Below are positions 20,707 through 31,484 of a stretch of DNA of 64,000 nt, one piece after another; the first letter of the stretch is position 1, and every line of letters starts with the position of its first letter. This DNA comes from Nemertoderma westbladi. Its lineage: Eukaryota; Xenacoelomorpha; Nemertodermatida; Nemertodermatidae. The notes beneath the pieces were generated by a model, which saw nothing but the letters and a program-made list of their open reading frames with translations, had not been told where the DNA came from and made no database searches. The translations under genes were made by a program, and so were the position numbers. Location: assembly GCA_032718475.1 (NCBI GenBank), contig JAUCBJ010001884.1:19475-83474 (forward strand), written 5' to 3'.

Positions 20707-23700
20707 ATGGATAGATCGTTCGTTAGCATGCGGAGTGACATTGGCGATGTTAGTAGGACAGCGTCTGTAATTACTCGACAACAACAGGAGGTTGCACGCC
20801 GACAACAAGTCGCCGAGGAAGAAGCGCAACACCAGATGGCACAGATTGCTATTGAGGGAGAGAAACAACGTAGAGAAGATGAAACGAGAATTGCGCAACT
20901 CAAGGCACAAGCCGAAGTCGAAGCCTCAGAATTGAGAAGATTAGAGGAGGACTTAGCACGACAGAAAGAAGCATCTGACGCGCGTGCTCAGTTGGAGGCA
21001 CGGCAAATAAAATCACGTTTAGCTATACAGGAAGCGGAGTTAGCGGCACAACAACAAGTAGCGGATCGACGCGAAAGGGAGATGCAACTACAGTTCGAAC
21101 TGAATCGTAGATCGCGCGAGGCAGCGAACGCGCAAGCGGACCTTGAACTCGACGCGAGAGATAGATCTATAAGATCGCGAGCTGGACACGACTTGTCTGC
21201 CCTGGATCGCATGGAAGCTCGATATCGCGGAATTCAGAAGCGAATCGAGGAAGGAAGTGTGGGAGCGATAGATCGAGGAGAGGAGTTCGTCGAGGATTAC
21301 TGTAGACGTTTTCCCCAAGTTATTCCTATGCTCAAACCCACGACTCCGATAAAACTGGTCTTTGTTACGAAACCTAAGGAAATAATATATGTGCTTTCGA
21401 CGCAAGGCAACAGGTTTGTTGTGACGGAAATACCGCAACCTAGGGCGACTTCATCGCCAATTTTAGCAGGTAACATAACTAGTCCACCTACAGTAAGTCA
21501 TAGTCTACTTGTAGGAAGAGAGGAACCTGCGTTTATGACCATTAAACAGGTGAGTAAACCATTACAAGTTAAACCTGTGACGTGCTGTGCGAACCCAGTT
21601 ATTTATAGATCGACTACGAAACCCGACTATTTTACTCAACCCTTGACACAATGTTCGACGCAACCTACGACTTCATGGAAGGCTTGCGAGCCTATCGAAC
21701 TACGGAGGAGGATGGATATGGGTAGTACCCACGGGATCGAACAACGTATAAAGAGACCTATGACTTCGTGGAAGGCTTGCGAGCCTACCGAACAACGGAG
21801 AGCCGTAGATCCCAGACCACAACGGACGAGACCAAGAATAATACGCCGGACGCGAAACCGCCAGCCACCTTATCCGGACGACAACGACTCATCTAGTGAC
21901 TCGGAGTCGACGGAACGGGAAATATTCCGTACTGGAGCGGCGGATGATTACAAACGAGAGGAACGATCGACGAACACCTATATCGATAATCCTCCACGAG
22001 AAACACCCCAACAGAAACCCACGTTGAAACCAGCGGAAACGATCAGCGCCAAACAGTTCACCGAGATGACAGACCGAATAGCTCAACTCGAAGAACGACT
22101 CGAAGCGCAACCGTCGGATCGATCACGAACCAGCGTGGAGTTGGAACAACCTAGACAACATCGACCACCAAGGAGAGAACAGGAGACTAGACAGACTCCG
22201 ACCCATCGAGAAGAAGATCCCGTTAATAATTCCTACCGACGAACAACGCGCGGAAGGGAGCGACTGGACGACGCCGCCGAACAGGGACGCGGACAGTTGG
22301 ATTTGGTTAGCGAGATTGCGAAATTCGCGGCTAGACACGGATTACCGGCACAGCAACCGCCGAAGTTCTCTGGCAACGCGAAACACTGGCGCACACTGGT
22401 AGACTATGTAGAGTCCCAGATCGCTAAGTGTGCTTTCACCTCGACGGAGAAGTTTAATTACTTGCTCTTAGTCCTGTCTGGTGAGCTGAAACGATTAGCG
22501 GAAACCTTTATTGGTGTTCCCGATGCCTTTGAGTTGGCGTACGACCGTTTATATTCGATTTACGGAGGTAACGTCGCCATGGCTAAATCCATTATCGAAG
22601 ACCTCTGTAGAGGAGGCAGCATTTCGAAACCGATCGACCTTCTACGACTCGCGGACGAAATCAAAAACGCTATAGGGACTTTACGGTCCATTGGACAACT
22701 CGAATACGCTAACGCACCGACGGTTCTCATCAGGATAATCGGTCGACTTCATCATCGACTCCGACGAGAATGGCGACGCATCGAGTACCAGCGTGAAGAG
22801 GCCGGCGGGCTTTTAAAACTCACCGACATCTACCAACTGATTTCACGGGAGGCTGTGATCGAGACTCGATCGAACTATACCGATCACCATATCGCGGCGG
22901 AAGGGATAGCTATTTCTGCGCCGAATCGGACCAAACCATCTCCGACGAACGCGAAAGCCATTACCTACGCCACCCCTACTGAGACTTCTAAAGTTCTGAC
23001 GCCTATCGGCACCACGCAGCCACGACAACAGTTGCCAGCGGACTTTGTGGGATGCTCATACTGCGAGCGGAATGGCAGAAACCATAGCGGACATAAACTT
23101 TGTGGATGTCGTGCTTTTAAGGAGTTAGGGATTGAAGAAAGAAGACTCCAGATTCGATCATTAGATTCCTGCTGGAGATGTATGAAGCCAGGATACGTCC
23201 GGAAGGATTGCCCGAGCGACACATGTCCTCAGTGTGGACGTAACCATGACGCGTTGCTCCACACAACCAGTCATACTCCAACCAAACGCTTTCGACGAGA
23301 GCATCCAGATAAAGCGGCTAGATGCGACGCGCTTTATAAGGAGCGTGCGCCGCGCGAGATCCGTACCTTTTGTGCAGATTGTATGGATCAGTCAGGATCA
23401 TCGGACGAGGAGGAAGACGACACTTTCTACGTGCATGCAGGTGAGGAACAGCCATCGATAACGCTCCTCACACAGAACCAATTGAAAGGGTTTAGCGTGA
23501 TTCCTATAAAGATTACCGGAACCCGAGGGAGCAAGCATATATACGCTATCTTAGACTCTGCGTCATCGCATAGTTATGTCGACGAACAAGTAGCCGACGT
23601 GGTTACGGACATGAGTCAAGGTAAGACTGCTCAGTATACTGTAAGCAGCATGCATGGTAAGAGAGCGATCCCTGTGACGAGAGTAAAACTAACCTTAGAC

Positions 23701-26340
23701 ACTCTTCTTTCCAAAGCGGAACACAGCAAGGAGGAGCGCTCATTACTTCCGGTAAGAAATTTGACCTTTGCAGCTACGAAGGACTTTGGTAACTTGCTCG
23801 GCCCTGTGCCAGAGCAATCACCGGAAGATCGTAAGTATTTCCGACACCTTGGAATACCGGAATGTCCTGTTAATTATCGTTCCATTGCGATGTTAATTGG
23901 GACAGACCAGTTTAACTTACATCAGGTATGGGAGACACGCCCATCTGTTATTACAGCGGGCAACCCCTACGCATGTAGAACTCCCATAGGTTGGTATACT
24001 AGAGCACCAATACGTTCACTAGAGGTAAGTGACCAGGAGGACGACGTTTTGAGTACGTGTAGTTTATTGACTAACACGATAGATAATTCTCCTTCACACT
24101 CCTGTGGTCCAATTGTACGGACGGCACTACGACAGACTTGCGTCGCTAACGCAGACGCCACCGATACTGACGTAACTGATCTGGACACGACCACACGGAC
24201 CTCTGACTTACAACTACTTGCAGCAAACCAGGTTGTATTGTCTACTGAAGACCAAAGGGTTGTTGCCGTGGATGACTCGATGAACGAGGATTTTGGAAGG
24301 CTTGCGAGCCTACCGAAAAATCCGAAGGTCATTGACCCCACCCACCAAGCTTCGACACCGGTCGTTGATCTTGGAAGGCTTGCGAGCCTACCGACAGATC
24401 AAGAGGTTGTCAAACTGCCACAAGACGATTCGACGCCGACTAGTGACGCCGGAAGGCTTGTGAGCCTACCAGACACATTGACACTAGCCACCACAGCGGA
24501 CGAAGACGTGGACGAGGACCATGGCGCAGTGCAAGCAGCGCTTGACCGACTGCTGACTGAACGGACCATTCAATGGTTGGAACAGGATTCAGCAGAACCC
24601 GGTAGTTACGAGACCGCTATGTCAGAACAGGAAAAACGGTCATTAAATATTATGAGAGATACCATTCGCCAGACCGCGAATGGCCACTATGAGGTTGGTA
24701 TGTTGTGGCGCAATGGACAACCTAAACTCGTTAACAATTACCCGCTTGCTTTGAGGCGACTCAAATCAATAAGGCAGCGATTGTTGCGAGACGAGACGGC
24801 CCATATGCAATACAATGCACAACTTCAGACGTATCTCCAAAAGGGATACACCATTAGGATGTTAAATCCCGAGGTAACCTTAGACCAGACATATTACCTG
24901 CCACATCATTTTGTTCGACACCCGGACAAACCTGGCAAGGTGCGTGTAGTCAACGACTGTGCCGCGCTTTACCAAGGGATATCTATGAACAGGGAATTGA
25001 TGGACGGGCCGAATATGAACAATTACCTCATGGGAGTCCTAATGCGTTTTAGACAACGCAAAGTGGCTTTCACCTGTGACGTAGAGGCCATGTTTCACCA
25101 GGTTAAGGCTTTGGAGCGGGACAGGGACAGCTTGAGGTTTCTTTGGTATCTGGACGGAAACTTACAACTTCCGCCAGAAACTTACCAAATGCAGGTAAGA
25201 GTATTCGGAGCCAGGGACAGCCCCAACTGCACCATGTATGCATTAAAGCAGATCGCATTGGACAGACGAGACCAATTTGATCCAGAAGTAGTTCGGACCG
25301 TGGAACGAGATTTCTACGTGGATGACGGCCTCAAGAGTTCTGACACCTTGGAGCGCGCTACAACCGTAGCACACCAACTCCAAGATTGTCTCGCTGAGGG
25401 CGGATTTCACCTGACGAAGTTCGCTTCCAACGAACCCGAACTGGTGAACTCATTTGACCCGATGGATCGCAGTGGAGGTGATTTAGACTTAGACCTAGAA
25501 CCTCTGCCGACGACCAAAGTATTAGGACTTAGTTGGGACCCTAACACCGACAATTTTAGGGTACGTGTAAGGTCCAACGACCAGACTAGACCTCTCACTA
25601 AGAGGACTTGCTTATCGACCATGAGTCGATTGTATGACCCATTGTGTTTCATTAGTCCAGTGATCCTACATGCTAGGATCATACTCCGCAGCATTTGGCA
25701 AGCCGGACTGGAATGGGACGATCCCATCCCAGAAAAGTTAGCTGAGCGATGGAGGGACTGGGAAGCCCAACTGACGTTCCTACAAGACTATACCATACCG
25801 AGGGTATACTTTCCTTTGCAAACCACCTTTCCTGCTGATTTAGAGCTTCACAGCTTTAGTGACGCTAGCAAGGATGGATTGGGGGTTACTTTATACCTTA
25901 GACGACAAGTGACATCGGACAGCTACGATGTGTCTCTCGTTACTTCAAAGGCTAGAACAATGCCATTGAAGTATATGACTGTACCTCGTGGAGAGCTGCA
26001 AGCCGGGACGATATCCACCGATATTGTCAGTCTAGTTCAACGCGAGCTGGAGGCTAACTTGAAGGTCACATATTGGACGGATGCGACGTTGGTACTTTGG
26101 TACATAAACAATGAAGCGTTTGAATTCAAGACTTTTGTAGCCAACAGACGGGCTGAAATACTAGACCGGTCGCTCAAACAAGATTGGCGTCACTGTCCAG
26201 GGAAGCTGAACCCAGCTGACATCGTGTCGCGGGGGATGCAACCGCTTGACTTTTGTAAACCGGACAATAAATCCTTTTGGTTTAGAGGACCCGATTTCCT
26301 ACAGCGACCATCAGACGAATGGCCACCGTTATTCGACTAG
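20707..26340 (+). CDS. BEL/Pao Gag-protease-RT-RNase H polyprotein
   Basis: 1877 codons. Residues about 20-200 are a coiled-coil. Two WKACEP hairpin-word insertions follow at about 324 and 355. Around 550-730 lies the Pao Gag domain (PPKFSGNAKHWRTLVDYVES), at 782-850 a Cys/His cluster (CSYCERNGRNHSGH, CWRCMKPGY, CPQCGRNHDALLH), and at D950 the protease motif AILDSASSHSYV, with DSA in place of the usual DSG. Three hairpin words read GRLASLP or GRLVSLP lie between protease and RT (1197-1255). RT follows, with FYVDDGLKS (Y1537-D1540), then RNase H/A17-type sequence HSFSDASKDGLGV and VPRGELQA. The frame stops at TAG 26338-26340 before the integrase. The protein would process itself, reverse-transcribe the RNA and remove the template. 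Confidence 0.93.
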   Translation: MDRSFVSMRSDIGDVSRTASVITRQQQEVARRQQVAEEEAQHQMAQIAIEGEKQRREDETRIAQLKAQAEVEASELRRLEEDLARQKEASDARAQLEARQIKSRLAIQEAELAAQQQVADRREREMQLQFELNRRSREAANAQADLELDARDRSIRSRAGHDLSALDRMEARYRGIQKRIEEGSVGAIDRGEEFVEDYCRRFPQVIPMLKPTTPIKLVFVTKPKEIIYVLSTQGNRFVVTEIPQPRATSSPILAGNITSPPTVSHSLLVGREEPAFMTIKQVSKPLQVKPVTCCANPVIYRSTTKPDYFTQPLTQCSTQPTTSWKACEPIELRRRMDMGSTHGIEQRIKRPMTSWKACEPTEQRRAVDPRPQRTRPRIIRRTRNRQPPYPDDNDSSSDSESTEREIFRTGAADDYKREERSTNTYIDNPPRETPQQKPTLKPAETISAKQFTEMTDRIAQLEERLEAQPSDRSRTSVELEQPRQHRPPRREQETRQTPTHREEDPVNNSYRRTTRGRERLDDAAEQGRGQLDLVSEIAKFAARHGLPAQQPPKFSGNAKHWRTLVDYVESQIAKCAFTSTEKFNYLLLVLSGELKRLAETFIGVPDAFELAYDRLYSIYGGNVAMAKSIIEDLCRGGSISKPIDLLRLADEIKNAIGTLRSIGQLEYANAPTVLIRIIGRLHHRLRREWRRIEYQREEAGGLLKLTDIYQLISREAVIETRSNYTDHHIAAEGIAISAPNRTKPSPTNAKAITYATPTETSKVLTPIGTTQPRQQLPADFVGCSYCERNGRNHSGHKLCGCRAFKELGIEERRLQIRSLDSCWRCMKPGYVRKDCPSDTCPQCGRNHDALLHTTSHTPTKRFRREHPDKAARCDALYKERAPREIRTFCADCMDQSGSSDEEEDDTFYVHAGEEQPSITLLTQNQLKGFSVIPIKITGTRGSKHIYAILDSASSHSYVDEQVADVVTDMSQGKTAQYTVSSMHGKRAIPVTRVKLTLDTLLSKAEHSKEERSLLPVRNLTFAATKDFGNLLGPVPEQSPEDRKYFRHLGIPECPVNYRSIAMLIGTDQFNLHQVWETRPSVITAGNPYACRTPIGWYTRAPIRSLEVSDQEDDVLSTCSLLTNTIDNSPSHSCGPIVRTALRQTCVANADATDTDVTDLDTTTRTSDLQLLAANQVVLSTEDQRVVAVDDSMNEDFGRLASLPKNPKVIDPTHQASTPVVDLGRLASLPTDQEVVKLPQDDSTPTSDAGRLVSLPDTLTLATTADEDVDEDHGAVQAALDRLLTERTIQWLEQDSAEPGSYETAMSEQEKRSLNIMRDTIRQTANGHYEVGMLWRNGQPKLVNNYPLALRRLKSIRQRLLRDETAHMQYNAQLQTYLQKGYTIRMLNPEVTLDQTYYLPHHFVRHPDKPGKVRVVNDCAALYQGISMNRELMDGPNMNNYLMGVLMRFRQRKVAFTCDVEAMFHQVKALERDRDSLRFLWYLDGNLQLPPETYQMQVRVFGARDSPNCTMYALKQIALDRRDQFDPEVVRTVERDFYVDDGLKSSDTLERATTVAHQLQDCLAEGGFHLTKFASNEPELVNSFDPMDRSGGDLDLDLEPLPTTKVLGLSWDPNTDNFRVRVRSNDQTRPLTKRTCLSTMSRLYDPLCFISPVILHARIILRSIWQAGLEWDDPIPEKLAERWRDWEAQLTFLQDYTIPRVYFPLQTTFPADLELHSFSDASKDGLGVTLYLRRQVTSDSYDVSLVTSKARTMPLKYMTVPRGELQAGTISTDIVSLVQRELEANLKVTYWTDATLVLWYINNEAFEFKTFVANRRAEILDRSLKQDWRHCPGKLNPADIVSRGMQPLDFCKPDNKSFWFRGPDFLQRPSDEWPPLFD

Positions 26341-28737
26341 ACAACCAACACCATACCAGAGGGTGCCGAGATAAAAATCGACAAGGTTGTCAAGTCCAAA
26401 GCGAAAGCCAACGCCAAGGTCAAGAGGAAACAAGGACGGACGAAATCTGATGACCTGGACGCCAGACCTGACATTACGCCAGACGTCTCACCAGACATTC
26501 GACCAGACGCTTGTACGAATCCTTCGCCGGATGTTCCGCGGGAGATTTCACCAGACGTTTCGCCGGATTGTTCACCAGATTACTCGCCAGACTATTCACC
26601 AGAAGTGACACCAGATTGTTCTCCGGATTATTCGCCAGATTGTTTTATGGAACTCTCGACAGAATGTCTACCGGACGTCTCACCAGACTTTCCACCAGAC
26701 ATCTCGACAGACTGTCCACCAGACTTTGGACCAGACTTTCTGACAGAAGTTACGCCAGACAGACTTTGGGACCGACGACAGGACATTTCGCCAGACGTTC
26801 CGCGCTATGTCTCACCAGACGCCTCACCAGACTGTTCACCGGACGCTTCACCAGACTGTCTACTAGACACTCCACTAAAAGACCCATTGGAGCGGACTTT
26901 TAGAGACTTACCGAATTTGACTTCTTTGGACGACAAAGGTGTGGCCACAGCGATCACACTCCGCTCAAAGAAAGTACTTGACTTACCACCTACAGGTAAA
27001 CGTGTGACTAAGGTTAGGAAGCTTACAGGCTCACAGGAACACACTGATACTGTAGAGTTGAAACCGTTACTGTCAGTCGACACATTAGGTGCGGACGGTA
27101 AAGGTAAGACCGTAAAGGTTGACGTACTTGGGGACTCAGACAAACCTACCGGAAGGCCCGTGGGCCTACCAAGTCCAGACAAGTATCCACACTACGACTA
27201 CACCTTACCTGATGACATCACTAACACTTACATTGACCGGATAGTGAACCTAACTAGATCATGGACTGACGCATGCCGCAAGTTAGCATGGCTCAAACGT
27301 TTGAGACAATATGCCAGAGGCGAACGCGACTTTCCTAGAAGACTTACCTTAAAGGAAGTTGGCCACTGTGAAGTTGATATCATTCGACATTATCAATTGC
27401 GATATTTCGCACGAGAGTTCACAGCGATCAACCAAGGTAAACAGATTAAGTCTTCACCGATTTTGAGTTGGAGTCCGATTATTTACCAGGGCTTACTTTG
27501 TCACAAGTCCAGACTCCAAAACATCGACTTTGCACTTGACTTCAGGTATCCTATCATCATACCGCAACACCATGAATTACAGCGCGCTATGATACTGGAC
27601 GCACATGTACAACTCAAACACGTGGGTAGACACCACTGTCTATCACACTTACGCTCGAGGTTTGTACTGATTAGACCTAGTAAGGCACTGAGTTCGGTAA
27701 CACGGAACTGTATGATTTGTAAGAAGGTGCACGCGAGGATAGGACACCAGGAAATGAGTGAACTAGCATTAGCTAGACTACAGGCGTTTAGACCCCCTTT
27801 CACTGAGACAGGGATAGACTGTTTTGGACCCATAATCGTGAAACGCGGAAGGGTACAGGTAAAACGTTGGGGATTGATCTTCACTTGCATGGCCAGCAGA
27901 GCTGTCCATATTGAGCGTGTGACAGATTTAACCACCAATGCCTTTATCCTAGCCTTACGGCGATTTATCGCTAGACGTGGATTGGTCAAATCCATTTACT
28001 GCGACCAAGGGACAAACTTTGTGGGTGCACGGAACGAGATAACCAGAGCTTTGAGAAAGTTGGACCAAAACCAGATTTCCGAGGAACTACATCCTCACCG
28101 TATTGTTTGGAATTTCAACACTCCAGACAGTCCGTGGAGAGGCGGCGTTTGGGAAAGGCTGATTGGCTCAATAAAGACAGCTATGGCTAAAGTGATACCG
28201 ACGCAACACATAATGACAGACGACCAACTGACAACGTTACTAATAGAAATCGAAGCGATCTTAAACACTAGACCGATCGCTTTGATCCCAGACAATAACG
28301 ACGCACAGTTTGCCTTGACACCAGCGCACCTGCTTATGCAGGCGCCGACGACATTGTTGCCCATTTCGGTACCCGTTGATAGTGACAGATACGGCAACAA
28401 GGCTTGGAAAATCACTCAACTACTTGCAAATAAATTCTGGGAAATATGGCAGAAATATTATTTGCCCTCTATTTCGACCAGAACCTCTTGGTATCTAAAT
28501 ACCCGATGTTTGAGACGTGGTGACCATGTTTTATTGGCTGAAGCTAATCTGAAAAGACGGTTTTGGCTGACTGGAGTCATTTTGACCACACACCCTACAT
28601 CTGGTGTAGTGAGGACAGTTACTGTAAGGACCATCGACGGGCGTACCGTAGATAGGCCTGTACAACGTCTCGTACTCCTTGAGGAAACTAGAAACGAGAC
28701 AGGAGACTACAAATCTCCACCCAATATTAGTAAATAG
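26341..28737 (+). CDS. Pro/Asp-rich linker and BEL integrase, in frame after TAG
   Basis: The frame continues unbroken from the TAG at 26338 for 798 codons. First comes a Lys-rich stretch, then about 140 residues (26464-26880) of degenerate SPD units such as SPDCSPDYSPD. One hairpin word reads GRPVGLP (27151). The integrase follows: an HHCC-type zinc region (HVQLKHVGRHH...NCMICKK), catalytic D (codon 27817, GIDCFGP), D (28003, CDQGTNF) and E (28153, GGVWERL), then a C-terminal domain. It joins element cDNA to the host chromosome. There is no ATG near the start of the open region, so expression would need readthrough of the TAG, splicing, or a lost ancestral sense codon. Confidence 0.9.
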   Translation, partial: TTNTIPEGAEIKIDKVVKSKAKANAKVKRKQGRTKSDDLDARPDITPDVSPDIRPDACTNPSPDVPREISPDVSPDCSPDYSPDYSPEVTPDCSPDYSPDCFMELSTECLPDVSPDFPPDISTDCPPDFGPDFLTEVTPDRLWDRRQDISPDVPRYVSPDASPDCSPDASPDCLLDTPLKDPLERTFRDLPNLTSLDDKGVATAITLRSKKVLDLPPTGKRVTKVRKLTGSQEHTDTVELKPLLSVDTLGADGKGKTVKVDVLGDSDKPTGRPVGLPSPDKYPHYDYTLPDDITNTYIDRIVNLTRSWTDACRKLAWLKRLRQYARGERDFPRRLTLKEVGHCEVDIIRHYQLRYFAREFTAINQGKQIKSSPILSWSPIIYQGLLCHKSRLQNIDFALDFRYPIIIPQHHELQRAMILDAHVQLKHVGRHHCLSHLRSRFVLIRPSKALSSVTRNCMICKKVHARIGHQEMSELALARLQAFRPPFTETGIDCFGPIIVKRGRVQVKRWGLIFTCMASRAVHIERVTDLTTNAFILALRRFIARRGLVKSIYCDQGTNFVGARNEITRALRKLDQNQISEELHPHRIVWNFNTPDSPWRGGVWERLIGSIKTAMAKVIPTQHIMTDDQLTTLLIEIEAILNTRPIALIPDNNDAQFALTPAHLLMQAPTTLLPISVPVDSDRYGNKAWKITQLLANKFWEIWQKYYLPSISTRTSWYLNTRCLRRGDHVLLAEANLKRRFWLTGVILTTHPTSGVVRTVTVRTIDGRTVDRPVQRLVLLEETRNETGDYKSPPNISK

Positions 28738-29473
28738 ATGTGGGACCTTTGATGGCCGCCACATAGCTTTACCGTATTTTAGCAATTTAGTATTTTGTAT
28801 TACTGTATGTGCATTTGTAATCCTCTTCACTGTAGATAGAGACAGCGGTGGAATTCCATTGTCTTTATATGTGAACATGGAGGGTAGTACCCTTATGTAT
28901 CACATAGGAGCGGGATTGTGTGTACAGTAGGAATGGAATTCCACTTGGAACCCACAAGTGAGACAATTTTTCAAAAATTATTAGACAAATCCATTTATTT
29001 GGATTTAAATTTAAGAAAAACGATTCTCCAGTGAATGCAAATTCTAGAATACAGCTAGATAAAAATTAAAATTGGGGAGGACAAGAGCGGATGGAAGGCT
29101 TGCGAGCCTACCGATAAATTTTTTTGGAAAAAGAAAACTGGCCTTGTTCTACGTAGTCGTGTCTACTATTATTTAGACCAATTAATTCTCGACTGCACTA
29201 TTTTCTTTTGGGAACGTAGTGGGGAAATTAAAAGGTGAGTATTTTAGACTCGCGGCTAGTTTACCCGGAATTCGTTTTTTATCGGCACAATATTTTTGGA
29301 TTAGGAGCCAGTGCGAAATCACACGAACCCGAAGTCATTAGGCAAATGGGTTGGGGTTTAGAGCAGAGTTGAGCCAAAAGCCGACAAACTCTAAGTCACC
29401 TCACATCTAACCTCTATTTTGTGCTTCATCTAGTAGAATCGTAACGATATGTAACCATATATATTCGTATACG
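28738..29473. other. Spacer between integrase and ORF2
   Basis: No frame of note. It contains one dispersed hairpin word (29093-29112) outside coding sequence. A pyrimidine-rich tattttgtgcttcatctag ending at about 29432 could serve as a splice acceptor for a subgenomic ORF2 mRNA; this is inference only. Confidence 0.5.
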
Positions 29474-30028
29474 ATGGCGGAGAAGATGTATAAGGAGTTA
29501 CGTCAAGGGTTTACGCAAGAACAAGAGCACCAGGCGCCATTTAATCGTTATGGAGCTAAAAACTTTAGTGTGTTTGGAGTGGAGAGTATGGCTAGGAGTA
29601 CAGCCAAGCTCGCTAAATCCAAGGCGGACCCGAATGTTACGCGACAGCGGTTGGACGCATATAACAAAAGAATGGAGGAATTACACGCGGAGTTCAATGC
29701 GTTATATTCCTACGATGCGTTATGCGACGCTAGCGACATTTGCGAGGATCCAGACACTAAGATACGCCGATTGTATCATACGCTGCAATACTTGACGGTA
29801 AATGAACCCTTACCTGCAGCTAGAGACGAATTCGAAGGAATGCATCTTTATAGACGCGCTCGAGGAGCGGATCCAGAGACCAAGGACGCGTTCTCCATAT
29901 ACAAACTGTTTTATAAATGTGGAGCGTGTATGCGTGAGCAAGACAACGCGATTCCTATGCGGTTGAACTCGGAGAACCCCGAGCCGATATTAGCGCGATG
30001 TTCACACCACCAAAGTCTATGTTACTAA
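29474..30028 (+). CDS. ORF2 first segment, unknown function
   Basis: 184 codons from the ATG at 29474 (MAEKMYKELRQGF) to TAA 30026-30028. The family is not recognised. Composition is that of a soluble, mostly helical protein. Near the end is a CGAC pair followed by ARCSHHQSLC, a possible zinc-binding cluster. There is no signal peptide or membrane segment, so it does not look like an envelope protein. The frame is the same as the next segment (30029-30435), with only the TAA between them. It lies where retroviruses place env or accessory genes. Confidence 0.7.
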   Translation: MAEKMYKELRQGFTQEQEHQAPFNRYGAKNFSVFGVESMARSTAKLAKSKADPNVTRQRLDAYNKRMEELHAEFNALYSYDALCDASDICEDPDTKIRRLYHTLQYLTVNEPLPAARDEFEGMHLYRRARGADPETKDAFSIYKLFYKCGACMREQDNAIPMRLNSENPEPILARCSHHQSLCY

Positions 30029-30435
30029 GAAGGCGGATACCCTTTGACAAATCCGTATCATTCGTTTAAAATGAGTGGACCGAACGCGGGTGAAATTGTT
30101 ATTTACGAACCCAAATTAGTCGAACCAGACGTCTACAGAATGGTAGTGGACGAGTCTAATAAGTCGACACAAGAGAAACGGGAAGCTTTGAGCCTCTACA
30201 GGGCGTACAAGGCGTACGAGAAAGGCGAGATCGAGGAGTTCGGTGGAAGGCTCGCGAGCCTACCATTCTATTGGATATCCCACGATCAAACCGAACCCAA
30301 GGAGATGACACCCGAGCTCTTCGATAGTATCACCTTTGCTCAGCGTTTGTCGCAGAGACTACAGATACCTCATGTCGAGATGACGCGAGAACCTCAGCCC
30401 CATTCTACTGGAGCGATAGTACCGGTTGCGAGACC
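30029..30435 (+). CDS. ORF2 second segment, cut by gypsy insertion
   Basis: This continues the ORF2 frame after the TAA. A possible internal ATG at 30071 begins MSGPNAGEIVIYEPKL. One hairpin word at 30245 is read GRLASLP. The coding sequence is interrupted after base 30435 by the nested element; the frame resumes in phase at 35421 once the insertion and its 5-bp duplication are discounted. Function unknown. Confidence 0.7.
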
Positions 30436-30626
30436 TGGTATGTCAGGCTGTCCGGTACATAGCCAGACATCTGTAGCCTGTAGGCTGAGGTAAAAGTGGA
30501 TGCTGGAGCGACACAACCGGTCAGTATAATATAATATAAGCAGAATGCAAGCAAGATATGTAGGCCCGTGCCATAGACAGTAAGGGGGAATAATGAAATA
30601 GGCCTATACTGTATATATCCATACCA
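30436..30626 (-). repeat. 3' LTR of nested gypsy element
   Basis: 191 bp, identical to 35225-35415 except for about one base (tgtcaggc against tgtccggc). Its ends are the inverted heptamers TGGTATG/CATACCA. Confidence 0.93.
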
Positions 30627-30637
30627 ACTCCCCCTTT
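30627..30637 (-). promoter_or_regulatory. Polypurine tract of gypsy element
   Basis: On the minus strand AAAGGGGGAGT directly precedes the 3' LTR, the usual primer for plus-strand synthesis. Confidence 0.75.
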
Positions 30638-30728
30638 AGGCGATTTTGTCAGATCAAAATTGTTTACAGTGAACCCCATACACCATATTATAGTTTAAAA
30701 ATAATAAATGACTATTCTAGTGTAATAA

Positions 30729-31484
30729 TTAATTTTTATAGTCTCCAAATCGAACGGTAGGTTTTGTTACACGAGTGCTGCGGCGTATTACGCTCTTACT
30801 TTCAGTTTCCAACTCCGGTGTTGGAACTGTTTTCTGTTGGGTTGGGTTCGGTGGTGTTTCGAGTTCAATGACCTCGTGGTAGCGACGGAGAAAACGTCTG
30901 TTTCGCCACCATGTACGACCTGAAGGTAGTTTAACGTGGTAGTCTCGTCGTTTTCCGGCCCCAACTATAATACCGACACGATCCCAACGTTTAGATCTGG
31001 AGTCTTGGAGGCGAACTTTTGTGCCTATTAGGAATGGTTTGAGGTTCCGCGCCGTTGAATTGTAGTGTTTGACGGCTTTCTCGCGAATAAATTCGTGTCG
31101 TGCGTCAGCTGTCTCGGCTGACTGCTGCCACTTCGGGTCAAATGAAGTGTGATGGGCTGGTACACGCGATCGCAGGTTGCGCCCAAAAACGATCTGGCTT
31201 GGTGAGCGACCATCCGCGTGTGGTGTGTTCCGTACCTCGAGTAAACCTTCGAGGAATTCCTCAGAATTTATGTCTGAGGTTGTCGTTTTTGCCAATAGAC
31301 CTTTAATGAGTTTTACGTGGCATTCCGCATGCCCGTTACTGGACGGAAAATGCGGCGTACTAGGCGCCCATTCGACCCCCCAACGTTGCAGGAATTTCCT
31401 AAAGTTGGATGCGGCGAATTGAGGTCCTCCATCGCTTCGAAGTTTGGTTGGAACGCCTAAGTCGACGAAACATTTCCGTAACAC
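30729..31484 (-). CDS. Gypsy integrase core and C-terminal domain
   Basis: 251 codons overlapping the end of the upstream ORF in another frame. Visible are the second catalytic Asp (KLRSDGGPQF) and the Glu region (PFSSNGHAE-like HFPSSNGHAECHVK). A C-terminal basic domain follows (GTKVRLQDSRSKRWDRVG...LPSGRTWWRNRRFLRRY), resembling the GPY/F-type tail. The zinc region is in the upstream ORF. The part carrying the zinc-finger cysteines and first catalytic Asp, perhaps 80 residues, is missing at about 31500, where the frame also shifts. The integrase is therefore inactive as it stands. Confidence 0.88.
   Translation of the reverse strand: MLRKCFVDLGVPTKLRSDGGPQFAASNFRKFLQRWGVEWAPSTPHFPSSNGHAECHVKLIKGLLAKTTTSDINSEEFLEGLLEVRNTPHADGRSPSQIVFGRNLRSRVPAHHTSFDPKWQQSAETADARHEFIREKAVKHYNSTARNLKPFLIGTKVRLQDSRSKRWDRVGIIVGAGKRRDYHVKLPSGRTWWRNRRFLRRYHEVIELETPPNPTQQKTVPTPELETESKSVIRRSTRVTKPTVRFGDYKN

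Noticed and set aside
26338-26340. A classical viral amber-readthrough context
   Set aside because: The bases after the TAG (ACA ACC) do not fit the CAR-YYA or MLV-type contexts, so readthrough is left as a hypothesis only.
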